31,523 bases of DNA from an uncultured Collinsella sp. (GCA_902495525.1 CABUXL010000020.1:1-31523), one strand, 5' to 3'. Counted from the stretch's first letter, positions 7,385 through 16,141 are shown. A program made the numbers and translations. Notes: a model not told the origin generated them from the sequence alone.

Positions 7385-8632
7385 CTAGCTCCTCGTATAT
7401 CTACGCAGCGCGATGGCGGCGTTGTGCCCGCCAAAGCCCAGGTTGGTCGAAAGCGCCCAGGTAAGGTCGGCGCGAACCGCTCGATTAGGCGTGTAATCAA
7501 GATCGCAGGCGGGATCGGGCGTGTGGTAGTTAATAGTCGGGGGTACCACACCCTGCTCGAGCGCCATGGCACAGGCCATGACCTCGATGGCGCCCGTGGC
7601 ACCGATCATGTGGCCGGTCATCGACTTGGTCGACGAGACGTGCGCGGCGCGTGCCGCGTCCTCGCCGAGCGCACGCTTAATGCCCGCCGTCTCGGACGAA
7701 TCGTTGAGCTTGGTCGAGGTGCCGTGAGCGTTGATGTAGAGGCCCTCGGAAGGCTTAACGTCGCCCTCGGCCACCGCCAGTGATATCGCACGGGCAATGC
7801 CGGCAGCCTCGGGATCGGGGCTCGTGATGTGATAGGCATCATCGGTGTTGCCGTAGCCCACGACCTCGGCATAAATGTGCGCACCGCGCGCCTGCGCATG
7901 TTCCATGCTCTCGAGCACGAGCACGCAGGCGCCCTCGCCCATCACAAAGCCGTCGCGGTCTGCATCGAACGGACGGCATGCCGTCGCGGGATCGGGATTG
8001 GTGGTCAATGCGCGGCAGGACGTAAAGCCCGCAACGGCATCGGGGATAATTGCGGCCTCAGCACCGCCGGCGAGAATCGCATCGGCATAGCCGTGCTTGA
8101 TGGCGCGGAACGCCTCGCCCACCGCATGGGCCGAGGTTGCGCACGCGGTCACGACGGGCAGGGTCGGGCCCTTTGCCTTATGGCGAATCGCGATGTTGCC
8201 CGAAGCCATGTTGGGAATCATCATCGCGATCATGTAAGGAGATGCGCGACGAGGCCCCCGATCGGCGATCGTGTGGACGTTGTCGACGAGTGTCTGCATG
8301 CCGCCCACGCCCGACCCCACGTAGACGCCCAGGCGCTCTCGATCGATGGCGCCTTCGGCATCAAAGCCCGCATCGTGCATGGCTTCGTCCGAAGCCGCCA
8401 TCGCAAACTGAACGCAGGGGTCGAGATGCTTGGCGTCACGCTTGCCAAAGTACTCGTTGCCGTCAAAGCCCTTGACCTCGGCTGCCACCTTGACAGCAAA
8501 TGCATCGGTATCGAAGTGCGTGATCGGGCCGATGCCGCACGTGCCGGCGCACATGGCCGCCCAGGTGGCAAGCGCGGTGTTGCCGAGCGGCGACACGGCA
8601 CCGATACCGGTGATTGCAACTCTCTGTTCCAT
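7385..8632 (-). CDS. fabF: Beta-ketoacyl-ACP synthase II
   Basis: A thiolase-fold condensing enzyme of about 415 residues that extends acyl-ACP with malonyl-ACP. The Cys-His-His triad is visible: Cys164 in TACATSAHA, His303 in NAHGTST and His341 in KSMTGHMIGA, with Lys336 ahead of it. This pattern is KAS I/II, and the context and length favour FabF. Two consecutive ATGs (8635, 8632) follow GAGGAG. The second has the better spacing (6 nt) and gives MEQRVAITGIG, the usual family start. It follows fabG by about 40 bp. Confidence 0.95.
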   Translation of the reverse strand: MEQRVAITGIGAVSPLGNTALATWAAMCAGTCGIGPITHFDTDAFAVKVAAEVKGFDGNEYFGKRDAKHLDPCVQFAMAASDEAMHDAGFDAEGAIDRERLGVYVGSGVGGMQTLVDNVHTIADRGPRRASPYMIAMMIPNMASGNIAIRHKAKGPTLPVVTACATSAHAVGEAFRAIKHGYADAILAGGAEAAIIPDAVAGFTSCRALTTNPDPATACRPFDADRDGFVMGEGACVLVLESMEHAQARGAHIYAEVVGYGNTDDAYHITSPDPEAAGIARAISLAVAEGDVKPSEGLYINAHGTSTKLNDSSETAGIKRALGEDAARAAHVSSTKSMTGHMIGATGAIEVMACAMALEQGVVPPTINYHTPDPACDLDYTPNRAVRADLTWALSTNLGFGGHNAAIALRRYTRS

Positions 8633-8671
8633 CATGGTCTCCTCATCCAAGCCGTTCTTCGGTCCTGATTT

Positions 8672-9445
8672 CTACATCGCCATTCCGCCGTCGACGCGTA
8701 CGACCTCGCCCGTAATGTAGGCAGCCGCATCGCTCGCTAAAAAGCGCACCACGCCGGCCACTTCCTCGGGGCGCGCCATGCGCTTTAGGGGAATCTGCTC
8801 CTCGGTTGCCGCGCGAACCTTCTCCGAGAGCTTTGCCGTCATATCCGTCTCGACAAACCCGGGTGCGACCGCGTTCACTCGTACGCCGCGGGGCGCAAGC
8901 TCGCGCGCTACCGCCTTGGTCAGGCCGATGACGCCCGCCTTGGAGGCAGCGTAGTTGGCCTGCCCGGCATTGCCCATCAGGCCCACAACCGAGCTCATGT
9001 TGATGACGCAACCGCCGCGCTGGCGCATAAAGGTCTTGGTGAGTGCGCGCGTCGTGTTAAACGTTCCTTTAAGATTGACATCGAGCACGCGATCAAAGGC
9101 GTCATCGCCCATGCGCATGAGCAGGCCATCGCGGGTGATGCCAGCGTTGTTGACGAGCGCCCAAATGGAGCCAAAGTCGTTGAGGACCGTCTCCATGCAA
9201 GTGTTGACGGCGGCTGGGTCGGCCACGTCACATTGATATGAGCGCGCCGTGGCGCCAGCCGCCTCACAGGCTTCGCACGTCTCGCGCGCCGCATCTGCGC
9301 TACCGGCATAGACGACGGCGATATCGTAGCCGTCCTCCGCCAGGCCCACGGCACAAGCGCGACCGATGCCGCGCGAGCCGCCCGTGACAAGCGCCACGCG
9401 ACGTGAGTCGTTGCGCTTGAGCGCGCCGTTGTTCAAGTTGCCCAT
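8672..9445 (-). CDS. fabG: 3-oxoacyl-[ACP] reductase
   Basis: A 257-residue short-chain dehydrogenase that reduces 3-oxoacyl-ACP with NADPH. The Rossmann motif TGGSRGIG is at 21-28, followed by NNAGITRDGL (99-108). The catalytic Ser152-Tyr165-Lys169 set is in SSVVG and YAASK, and the C-terminal end has ITGEVVRVDGGMAM. The N-terminus carries about 14 residues more than the shortest FabG proteins, but ATG 9445 has AAAGGA at good spacing. It lies between fabD and fabF. Confidence 0.95.
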   Translation of the reverse strand: MGNLNNGALKRNDSRRVALVTGGSRGIGRACAVGLAEDGYDIAVVYAGSADAARETCEACEAAGATARSYQCDVADPAAVNTCMETVLNDFGSIWALVNNAGITRDGLLMRMGDDAFDRVLDVNLKGTFNTTRALTKTFMRQRGGCVINMSSVVGLMGNAGQANYAASKAGVIGLTKAVARELAPRGVRVNAVAPGFVETDMTAKLSEKVRAATEEQIPLKRMARPEEVAGVVRFLASDAAAYITGEVVRVDGGMAM

Positions 9446-9475
9446 GTCATTCCTTTCGGGTTACAGCCCTGTGGA

Positions 9476-10402
9476 CTATGCGAGCTCGTCGGCAATAGCT
9501 GCGACCTGCTCGGCCGTTTCGCACGAATACACGCGAACGTCGCTCAGCGTACGCTTGACCAGGCCCGACAGCGTTTTGCCGGGGCCGACCTCAATAAACG
9601 TGTCGATGCCTTGATCCTGCAGAGCATGCAGCGTGTCGACCCAGCGCACGGCATGACTCACCTGGTTGGTCAGCACCTCCGATGCCGCCCGCGGGTCGGC
9701 CGGATAGGGCGCCGCCGTCATATTTGCCATAACAGGAATGAGCAACGGGGACGGCGCGCGACCGGCATCGATATATGCAGCAAGGCCACAGGTCGCCTCG
9801 GCCATATAGGGGCTATGGAATGCACCCGACACCGCGACCTTCATGGCCCGGCCGCCAGCCTCTTTTACCAGGACGTCGAGGGTCTGCAACGCATCGGGCG
9901 CTCCGGCCACAACCGTCTGCTGGGGGCTGTTGTAGTTGACCGGCCAGCAGTCCTCGCCTGCCTGTTTTGCCAGGCCCTCGACTTGCGCCGCATCGAGCTT
10001 GATGACGGCGCGCATGCCGCCCGGATGGCGCTCGGCAGCCGCGGCCATCAGCGCCGCGCGCTCGCACACGAGCTCAAAGCCCGCTCGCGTATCGAACGCC
10101 CCCGCAAAGGTGAGCGCGGCGACCTCGCCCAGCGAGAATCCCGCACAGGCGGCAGGCACCACGCCGCGCTCGCGCAGGGCGACGGCGACAGCCAAGTCGT
10201 GCACGAACACGCAAGGCTGCGTGTTCTCGGTCTGCGAGAGCTCCTCTTTCGAGGCGCTCCGGCACTGCTCGCTGGTCTCCGGGCGCACCTCGTCAGCAAT
10301 GGCGAACACCTCGGCAGCCGCCGGCGATGCTTCGATGAGGTCGACGCCCATCGCGGGATGCTGGGCACCCTGACCGGCAAACAGAAACGCTACGCTACCC
10401 AT
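9476..10402 (-). CDS. fabD: Malonyl-CoA:ACP transacylase
   Basis: A 308-residue acyltransferase that loads malonyl onto ACP. FLFAGQGAQ opens the protein, the nucleophile Ser90 lies in GFSLGE, Arg115 follows in CERAALM, His196 is in SGAFHSPYM, and IEVGPGKTLSGL closes the fold. The usual GHSLGE elbow has Phe in place of His before the serine, while the other catalytic residues are kept, so activity is expected. The start is ATG 10402, which overlaps the end of fabK by 13 bp and gives MGSVAFLFAGQG. Upstream in-frame codons within fabK are not family-like. Confidence 0.93.
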   Translation of the reverse strand: MGSVAFLFAGQGAQHPAMGVDLIEASPAAAEVFAIADEVRPETSEQCRSASKEELSQTENTQPCVFVHDLAVAVALRERGVVPAACAGFSLGEVAALTFAGAFDTRAGFELVCERAALMAAAAERHPGGMRAVIKLDAAQVEGLAKQAGEDCWPVNYNSPQQTVVAGAPDALQTLDVLVKEAGGRAMKVAVSGAFHSPYMAEATCGLAAYIDAGRAPSPLLIPVMANMTAAPYPADPRAASEVLTNQVSHAVRWVDTLHALQDQGIDTFIEVGPGKTLSGLVKRTLSDVRVYSCETAEQVAAIADELA

Positions 10403-11334
10403 GCTGACGCACCCTTCAGGACATGCTCGGCGCCATCGACCAGATCGTCGACGATTTCGCGTGCGCTCTGGCGCTCGTTGACCATGCCAGCAATCTGTCC
10501 GCACAAATACGAACCCTCTTCGTAATTACCGTCCTTTGCGGCTTTACGAAGCGCGCCCGTGCCCATGGCCCCGAGCTCCTCGACGCTTGCGCCCGCCGCC
10601 TCGCTCTTGGCGTAGGCGTTGGTGAAGGGGCTCTTGAGGGCACGCACCGGGTGTCCCGTCGAGCGGCCGGTCGCACGCGTCGACGTGTCGCCCGCCTTGA
10701 GCACCAGCTCTTTGTACTGTTCGGATACGGTGCACTCGTTTGCGACCAGAAAGCGTGTTCCCACCTGGACGCCGGCAGCGCCGAGCATAAAAGCGGCCGC
10801 CACGCCGCGGCCATCGGCGATGCCGCCAGCCGCAACCACGGGAATATCGACCGCATCGACAACCTGCGGGACAAGTGCCATCGTCGAGGTCTCGCCAATA
10901 TGGCCGCCTGATTCGGTGCCCTCGGCAACCACGGCAGTGGCTCCGCGACGCGCCACGAGACGCGCCAGCGCCACCGAAGCCACGACGGGAATAACCTTGA
11001 TGCCCGCCTCGTTCCACGCCTTCATGTACTTGGTGGGATTGCCGGCGCCGGTCACCACAACGGGCACCCGCTCATCAATCACCACTTGTGCGACCTCGTC
11101 GACAAACGGGCTCATGAGCATAACGTTGACGCCAAAGGGCTTATCCGTCTTGGCGCGCAGCTCGTGAATCTGATCGCGCAGCCAGTTTGCGTCGGCATTC
11201 ATGGCCGCGATAATGCCTAAGCCGCCTGCCTCGGACACGGCAGATGCCAACGAGGCGTCGGCAATCCAGGCCATGCCACCCTGGAACACGGGCTTTTCGA
11301 TTCCGAGCAAATCGCAGAGAGGAGACTTGAGCAT
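10390..11334 (-). CDS. fabK: Enoyl-ACP reductase II (FMN-dependent)
   Basis: A 314-residue TIM-barrel flavoprotein of the nitronate monooxygenase/FabK family that performs the last reduction of each elongation cycle. PVFQGGMAW is near the start. EGTESGGHIGE (138-148) contains His145, the likely counterpart of the catalytic histidine of characterised FabK, and AAGGIADGRG and GTRFL form the FMN phosphate region. Position between acpP and fabD separates it from nitronate monooxygenases. FabK enzymes are intrinsically insensitive to triclosan, and no fabI is seen here. ATG 11334 lies directly after the acpP stop; a GTG at 11337 overlaps that stop. Confidence 0.93.
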   Translation of the reverse strand: MLKSPLCDLLGIEKPVFQGGMAWIADASLASAVSEAGGLGIIAAMNADANWLRDQIHELRAKTDKPFGVNVMLMSPFVDEVAQVVIDERVPVVVTGAGNPTKYMKAWNEAGIKVIPVVASVALARLVARRGATAVVAEGTESGGHIGETSTMALVPQVVDAVDIPVVAAGGIADGRGVAAAFMLGAAGVQVGTRFLVANECTVSEQYKELVLKAGDTSTRATGRSTGHPVRALKSPFTNAYAKSEAAGASVEELGAMGTGALRKAAKDGNYEEGSYLCGQIAGMVNERQSAREIVDDLVDGAEHVLKGASAWVA

Positions 11335-11336
11335 CA

Positions 11337-11573
11337 CTACTTCTCCAATGCCGCCTCGACCGTATCGACGAACTCGCCGACCGTCTTGGGGTTCTCCTCG
11401 GTATCGAGCTCAATGCCAAACTCGTCCTCGACGGCAACGAGGATCTCGACGGTACCCAGGCTGTCGAGGCCAATCTCCTCGAGCGTGGACTCGGGCTTCA
11501 TCTCGACATCGTCAAGGCCGGCGGTCTCGCGGATAACGTCGCAAACGCGCTCGAAGGTCTTCTGATCTGCCAT
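11337..11573 (-). CDS. acpP: Acyl carrier protein
   Basis: A 78-residue acidic four-helix carrier that holds growing acyl chains on a phosphopantetheine arm. The attachment serine is Ser38 in LDSLG, in the expected centre of the protein. AAAGGAG precedes the ATG at a good distance. It sits between fabH and fabK, as in the streptococcal and clostridial clusters. Confidence 0.96.
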   Translation of the reverse strand: MADQKTFERVCDVIRETAGLDDVEMKPESTLEEIGLDSLGTVEILVAVEDEFGIELDTEENPKTVGEFVDTVEAALEK

Positions 11574-11624
11574 GGTAGTTCTCCTTTGGTTGTGCCCTAG
11601 GGCGTTTTTATTTCCTATGTGCGA

Positions 11625-12584
11625 CTACTTCCAACGAAGCAGATAGCCACCTATATCCAGGCCGGCGCCAAATCCAACGAGGGCGATGGTGTCGTCCTCA
11701 TTCAGTACGTCGGTACGTGCCAGCCGGTCAAGCGCAAAGGGAATGCAGGCGCTCGAAATGTTGCCGGTCTCGCGTAGCGTTCGAACCACGCGCTCGTCTG
11801 GCACGCCGAGACGCTTGACCGCCTGACTCAGGATTCGTTCGTTAGCCTGATGGAATACAAAATGATCGATGTCTTCGACCGAAATGCCCGCATCGCTCGC
11901 AAGCTTATGGACCGTGTCGCAGATGGCGTTGACGCCGAACTTGAACACGCGGCGACCATTCATGGACAGCACGCTCGCGCTATCTGCGGAGTCCTTAAAC
12001 GGCGAGGTGCCGACCAGACCGGGAACGCGCAACGTCTCGACGTCGGGCGCCGTCGAAAGCTCAACGGCAAGGGGGTTGTCTCCCCCAGCCCCCATCACTG
12101 CAGCGCCCGCGCCGTCGCCAAAGAGCACGCACGTGGCGCGGTCTGACCAGTCAAGGGCGCGCGTCATCTGCTCGGAGGCAACGACAAGCACATGCTTGGC
12201 TCGTCCTCGAGCGATATAGCCCTCGGCGACATCGAGCGCAAATACGAAGCCGGCACAAGCCGCCGAAACGTCGAAGGCTGGACATGTGGCACCCAGGCGC
12301 TCAGCAACGGCGCACGCTTCGGCAGGAACGAGATGATCGCCCGTCGTCGTCGAGCAGACGATAAGATCCAGCTGGCTCGCATCGAGTCCGGACGCTTGGA
12401 GCGCTTGCTCGCTCGCTGCCACGGCAAGGTCGTCGAGTGACTCGGCGGTGCACACATGGCGGCTCTTGATCCCCGTACGGGTAAAAATCCACTCATCCGA
12501 GGTGTCCAGGAACTCGGACAGCTCGTCATTGGAAACACTGCGCTTAGGAAGCGCCGAGCCTGTTCCAAGAATCGTGAAACCCAT
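11625..12584 (-). CDS. fabH: Beta-ketoacyl-ACP synthase III
   Basis: A 319-residue KAS III that starts fatty-acid synthesis by condensing an acyl-CoA primer with malonyl-ACP. The catalytic triad is Cys110 (SAACAGF), His245 (HQANER) and Asn275 (GNISSA). The start is ATG 12584 with a strong AAAGGAGG 6 nt upstream. Residues upstream in frame are not family-like and run through the promoter region. It is the first gene of the fab/acc cluster and is preceded by two palindromic operator-like sites. Confidence 0.96.
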   Translation of the reverse strand: MGFTILGTGSALPKRSVSNDELSEFLDTSDEWIFTRTGIKSRHVCTAESLDDLAVAASEQALQASGLDASQLDLIVCSTTTGDHLVPAEACAVAERLGATCPAFDVSAACAGFVFALDVAEGYIARGRAKHVLVVASEQMTRALDWSDRATCVLFGDGAGAAVMGAGGDNPLAVELSTAPDVETLRVPGLVGTSPFKDSADSASVLSMNGRRVFKFGVNAICDTVHKLASDAGISVEDIDHFVFHQANERILSQAVKRLGVPDERVVRTLRETGNISSACIPFALDRLARTDVLNEDDTIALVGFGAGLDIGGYLLRWK

Positions 12585-12601
12585 CACTAACCTCCTTTGA
12601 G

Positions 12602-12619
12602 TTGTTGACGTGTTTACAT
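12602..12619. promoter_or_regulatory. Operator-like site A of the fab promoter region
   Basis: TTGTTGACGTGTTTACAT repeats site B with one difference, 48 bp away. It includes an imperfect dyad (TGTTGAC / GTTTACA). If the -10 at 12630-12635 is right it covers about +4 to +21 of the fab transcript. The binding protein is not identified. Confidence 0.6.
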
Positions 12620-12629
12620 CGACCAAGAG

Positions 12630-12635
12630 AGGATA
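12630..12635 (-). promoter_or_regulatory. Candidate -10 element of the fab operon
   Basis: TATCCT on the minus strand, identical to the -10 proposed for rpsL. The -35 region falls inside operator-like site B and is a poor match, which would fit a regulated promoter. Assigned by position and similarity only. Confidence 0.4.
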
Positions 12636-12649
12636 GCGCATTTCAGTCT

Positions 12650-12667
12650 TTGTTGACGTGTTAACAT
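12650..12667. promoter_or_regulatory. Operator-like site B of the fab promoter region
   Basis: TTGTTGACGTGTTAACAT contains the near-perfect palindrome TGTTGACGTGTTAACA. It overlaps the presumed -35 region of the fab promoter and lies between the divergent birA and fabH genes, so it could affect both. Confidence 0.6.
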
Positions 12668-12760
12668 TAAATTGTCCAAATGCGACAAAGGCTTCACATT
12701 GTGTCTACTTCTCGACACCATTGCGTTATTCACTTATTCATTAAGGAGGTAGCAGCCGTT

Positions 12761-13537
12761 ATGGATGCCAAATTAACGATAGTCGACGTAACCGGATCGA
12801 CCAACGATGACCTGCTCGAAGCAGGAAAACAGGGAGCGCCACACGGCACAGGACTTGCCGCCCGCGCGCAAACGGCAGGACGCGGCCGGCGCGGGCACAA
12901 GTGGGATTCAACCGCCGGCAACCTATTGCTTTCGATTGTCCTGCGTCCATGCGTTAATCCTGCAAAGTTCTCTGGTCTTGCCGCCGTCAGCGGCCTAGCG
13001 GTGCTCGAGGCACTCGAAAAGCAAGGTCTTGCTAACGAGATTCGCCTTAAATGGCCCAACGACCTTGTCGCGCGAGGACGCAAGCTCGGCGGCATTCTGG
13101 TCGAGGCCGCACGCGATAACGAAGGCAAACCTTTCGCCGTCTGCGGCATTGGCGTCAACGTAAACTACACGCCCCAAGAGGTGCCCGATGGCGGCCTGGC
13201 AGCAATTGGCCTCTCGGACCTCAACGAGGGCGTTCCCGCCGTCGACATGCTCCTCGATGAGGTCTATCACGCAGTTATAGACGCTGTAGATGCCTGGGCA
13301 GAGCGCCTCAACGCCAAGGAAGAAGACGCCGGTCCGCTCGCACCCGTCCACGACGAATATATCGCTCACCTCAATTGGATCGGGGAGCACGTTATCGCCC
13401 GTTCCCCCGCTGGGGACGAGCTGGCGCGGGGCATCTTTAAAACCGTCGATGGCTTTGGTCGCGCGTGTATCGAAACGGAAGACGGTTTGCGATCCTTCCA
13501 TTTTGAGGAGGCATCGCTGCGTCCCGCGAGCGAATAG
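12761..13537 (+). CDS. birA: Biotin--[acetyl-CoA-carboxylase] ligase, monofunctional
   Basis: A 258-residue biotin protein ligase that activates biotin as biotinyl-AMP and attaches it to Lys124 of AccB. GRGRRGHKW (40-48) is the biotinyl-AMP loop, KWPND (97-101) and RKLGGIL with Lys109 line the active site, and a short C-terminal SH3-like region follows. It starts directly at the catalytic domain and lacks the N-terminal helix-turn-helix of regulatory BirA proteins, so it should not be a repressor. ATG 12761 has AAGGAGG about 11 nt upstream; the frame stays open upstream but is not family-like. It is the only plus-strand gene, divergent from fabH and convergent with rpsJ. Confidence 0.92.
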   Translation: MDAKLTIVDVTGSTNDDLLEAGKQGAPHGTGLAARAQTAGRGRRGHKWDSTAGNLLLSIVLRPCVNPAKFSGLAAVSGLAVLEALEKQGLANEIRLKWPNDLVARGRKLGGILVEAARDNEGKPFAVCGIGVNVNYTPQEVPDGGLAAIGLSDLNEGVPAVDMLLDEVYHAVIDAVDAWAERLNAKEEDAGPLAPVHDEYIAHLNWIGEHVIARSPAGDELARGIFKTVDGFGRACIETEDGLRSFHFEEASLRPASE

Positions 13538-13596
13538 GGCGCCACAGCCAGCCGCTCGGCAGCCTTATCCGGCGGTCCAATCCCATCATGCTAAAC

Positions 13597-13634
13597 AAAA
13601 GGGCCCCGCTACCGTAACGGCAGCGGGGCCCTTT
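13597..13634. terminator. Bidirectional terminator between birA and rpsJ
   Basis: A 10-bp stem (13601-13610 with 13622-13631), extended by CCG/CGG after one mismatch, is flanked by AAAA on the left and CTTT on the right. It can end the convergent birA and str-operon transcripts. Confidence 0.85.
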
Positions 13635-13653
13635 AAGCTATGAGCGATATCGC

Positions 13654-13962
13654 TTAGAGCTTGATGTCGATGTCGACGCCAGCGGGGAGGTCGAGACGCA
13701 TGAGCGAATCAACGGTGCCCGAGGTGGGGTCGAGGATGTCGATGAGGCGCTTGTGGGTGCGCATCTCGAACTGCTCACGGGAGTCCTTGTTCACGTGCGG
13801 CGAGCGGATAACCGTGTACAGGTTGCGCTCGGTGGGCAGGGGGACAGGACCGGAAACGCGAGCGCCGGTCTTCTGAGCGGTCTCGACGATGAGCTTCGCG
13901 GACTGATCGACGACCTCGTGATCATAGCCCTTGAGGCGAATGCGGATCTTCTGGGTAGCCAA
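13654..13962 (-). CDS. rpsJ: 30S ribosomal protein S10
   Basis: A 102-residue S10 protein of the small-subunit head, also NusE in antitermination. IRIRLKGYDHEVVD at the N-terminus, SGPVPLPTE and the FEMRTHKRLIDI segment are characteristic, and length is normal. It starts with TTG at 13962 with GGAGG 6 nt upstream. Instead of heading the S10 operon it closes the str operon 60 bp after fusA, followed by a terminator, so it is transcriptionally separated from rplC and the rest of the S10 genes, which are not in the window. Confidence 0.97.
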   Translation of the reverse strand: MATQKIRIRLKGYDHEVVDQSAKLIVETAQKTGARVSGPVPLPTERNLYTVIRSPHVNKDSREQFEMRTHKRLIDILDPTSGTVDSLMRLDLPAGVDIDIKL

Positions 13963-14022
13963 CTTAAACCTCCAAAGAGTGCGAGAGATGTTCTCGCGGA
14001 TTACGTAACAGGGAGCTCGAAC

Positions 14023-16122
14023 TTAGGCGTTCTTGCTCATGACCTCGTCCACGATGGACTTGGGCGCGGGCTCATAAGAGTCGAACTGCATCGTGTAGGA
14101 TGCACGGCCCTGGGTCTGGGAGCGAAGGTCGGTAGCGTAACCGAACATCTCGCCCAGCGGCACCTTGGCACGGATGAGCTTGCTGTTCTTGCGATCCTCC
14201 ATGCCCTCGATCTTGCCGCGGCGACCGGAGAGGTTGCCCATAACGTCGCCCATGTACTGCTCGGGGGTCTCGACCTCGACAGCCATGATCGGCTCGAGCA
14301 GCTGCGGATCGGACTTCTTGAGGGCGTCCTTGATAGCCATGGAACCGGCGATCTTGAAGGCGGCCTCGGAGGAGTCGACCTCGTGGTAAGAACCGTCGAA
14401 CAGGGTGACCTTAACGTCGAGGACCGGGAAGCCGGCGATAACACCGGTGTTTAGGGCCTCCTGGATGCCCTTGTCGATGGACGGGATGTACTCCTTGGGC
14501 ACGACGCCGCCGACGATAGCGTTGACGAACTCGTAGCCGAAGCCCTCCTCCATCTTCTCGAGCTTGATGACAGCGTGGCCGTACTGACCGCGACCGCCGG
14601 ACTGACGGACGAACTTGCCCTCAGCCTTCTCGACGTCGTGACCAGCGGTCTCGCGGTAGGCAACCTGGGGCTTACCGACGTTAGCGTCAACCTTGAACTC
14701 GCGGAGCAGGCGGTCGACGATGATCTCGAGGTGCAGCTCGCCCATGCCGGCGATGATGGTCTGACCGGTCTCGTGGTTGGTGGACACCTGGAAGGTCGGG
14801 TCCTCCTCGGCGAGCTTGGTCAGAGCCAGGGACATCTTGTCCTGCTCGGCCTTGGTCTTGGGCTCGATGGCAACGTCGATAACGGGCTTAGCGAACTCGA
14901 TCTTCTCGAGGACGATCTCCTTGCCCTCTTCGCACAGGGTGTCACCGGTGGTGGAGTTCTTGAAGCCGACGCAAGCGACGATGTCGCCGGCGGCAGCGTC
15001 GTCACGGTCGATACGCTCGGCGGCGTTCATCTCGAGGATGCGGCCGAGGCGCTCGCGCTGACCGTTGGAAGCGTTGACAACGTAGGAGCCGGACTCGGCG
15101 CGGCCGGAGTAAACGCGGACGTAGGTGAGCTTACCGACGAACGGGTCGGTCATGATCTTGAAGACCAGGCCGGAGAAGGGCTCGTCGAAGGAAGGATGAC
15201 GCTGGATCTCCTCGCCGGTGTCCGGATCGGTACCGGTGACGGCCTCAACGTCAAGCGGGCTGGGCAGGTAGTCGACGACAGCGTCGAGCAGCTCCTGAAC
15301 GCCCTTGTTCTTGTAGGCGGAACCCACGAAGACGAGGTTGAGCTCGTTGGCCAGAACGCCCTTGCGCAGAGCAGCCTTGAGCTCCTCGACGGTGAAGTCC
15401 TCCTCCATGAGGATCTTCTCCATGAGCTCGTCGTCAAAGCTGGCAGCAGCGTCAAGGAGCTCCTCGCGCTTGGTGGCAGCGATGTCGGCAAACTCAGCCG
15501 GGATCTCGTCCATCGGCTCGGGGTAGGTCATACCCTTCTCGTCGGCCTTGAAGTCCCATGCAGTCATGGTGACCAGGTCGATGACGCCCCAGAAGTTGTC
15601 CTCGGCGCCCATCGGGACCTGAGCGGCCACGGCGTTAGCGTCGAGACGATCCTTCATGGTCTCGATAGCGTTGAAGAAGTCAGCGCCCACGCGGTCATAC
15701 TTGTTGATGAAAGCGATGCGGGGGACGTTGAAGGTGGAAGCCTGACGCCAAACGGTCTCAGACTGGGGCTGAACGCCGGCAACGGCGTCGAAGACGGCGA
15801 CAGCGCCATCGAGGACGCGCAGGCAGCGCTCGACCTCGGCGGTGAAGTCAACGTGGCCCGGGGTGTCGATGATCTGGATGCGGTAGTCCTTACCGTCCTT
15901 GTTCCAGAAGCACGTGGTAGCAGCGGAGGTAATGGTTACGCCGCGCTCCTGCTCCTGAACCATCCAGTCCATGGTGGCAGCGCCCTCATGGACCTCACCG
16001 ATCTTGTGGGTCTTACCGGTGTAGTAAAGAATACGCTCGGTCGTGGTGGTCTTACCGGCATCGATGTGGGCCATGATGCCGATGTTACGGGTATCGGAAA
16101 GCTTGTACTTAGGCTTAGCCAT
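14023..16122 (-). CDS. fusA: Translation elongation factor G
   Basis: A 699-residue ribosomal translocase GTPase. The G1 motif AHIDAGKTTTTER is near the N-terminus, followed by DTPGHVDF (G3) and NKYDRVG (G4). Domain IV carries the QSGGRGQYGH stretch. Length and domain order are those of canonical EF-G. ATG 16122 has AAGGAA upstream. It is third in rpsL-rpsG-fusA-rpsJ. The tuf gene that commonly follows fusA is missing here. Confidence 0.97.
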   Translation of the reverse strand: MAKPKYKLSDTRNIGIMAHIDAGKTTTTERILYYTGKTHKIGEVHEGAATMDWMVQEQERGVTITSAATTCFWNKDGKDYRIQIIDTPGHVDFTAEVERCLRVLDGAVAVFDAVAGVQPQSETVWRQASTFNVPRIAFINKYDRVGADFFNAIETMKDRLDANAVAAQVPMGAEDNFWGVIDLVTMTAWDFKADEKGMTYPEPMDEIPAEFADIAATKREELLDAAASFDDELMEKILMEEDFTVEELKAALRKGVLANELNLVFVGSAYKNKGVQELLDAVVDYLPSPLDVEAVTGTDPDTGEEIQRHPSFDEPFSGLVFKIMTDPFVGKLTYVRVYSGRAESGSYVVNASNGQRERLGRILEMNAAERIDRDDAAAGDIVACVGFKNSTTGDTLCEEGKEIVLEKIEFAKPVIDVAIEPKTKAEQDKMSLALTKLAEEDPTFQVSTNHETGQTIIAGMGELHLEIIVDRLLREFKVDANVGKPQVAYRETAGHDVEKAEGKFVRQSGGRGQYGHAVIKLEKMEEGFGYEFVNAIVGGVVPKEYIPSIDKGIQEALNTGVIAGFPVLDVKVTLFDGSYHEVDSSEAAFKIAGSMAIKDALKKSDPQLLEPIMAVEVETPEQYMGDVMGNLSGRRGKIEGMEDRKNSKLIRAKVPLGEMFGYATDLRSQTQGRASYTMQFDSYEPAPKSIVDEVMSKNA

Positions 16123-16141
16123 GTTAGTTCCTTACCTTAAC

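Noticed and set aside
12761..13537. BirA as the repressor of the fab operators
   Set aside because: The protein begins at the catalytic domain without a helix-turn-helix, and the sites lack the 14-16 bp spacing between half-sites typical of BirA operators.
14575..16140. A 521-codon plus-strand open frame opposite fusA
   Set aside because: Shadow of the fusA reading frame; low-complexity Val/Leu/Gly/Asp composition and no plausible ribosome site considered convincing.
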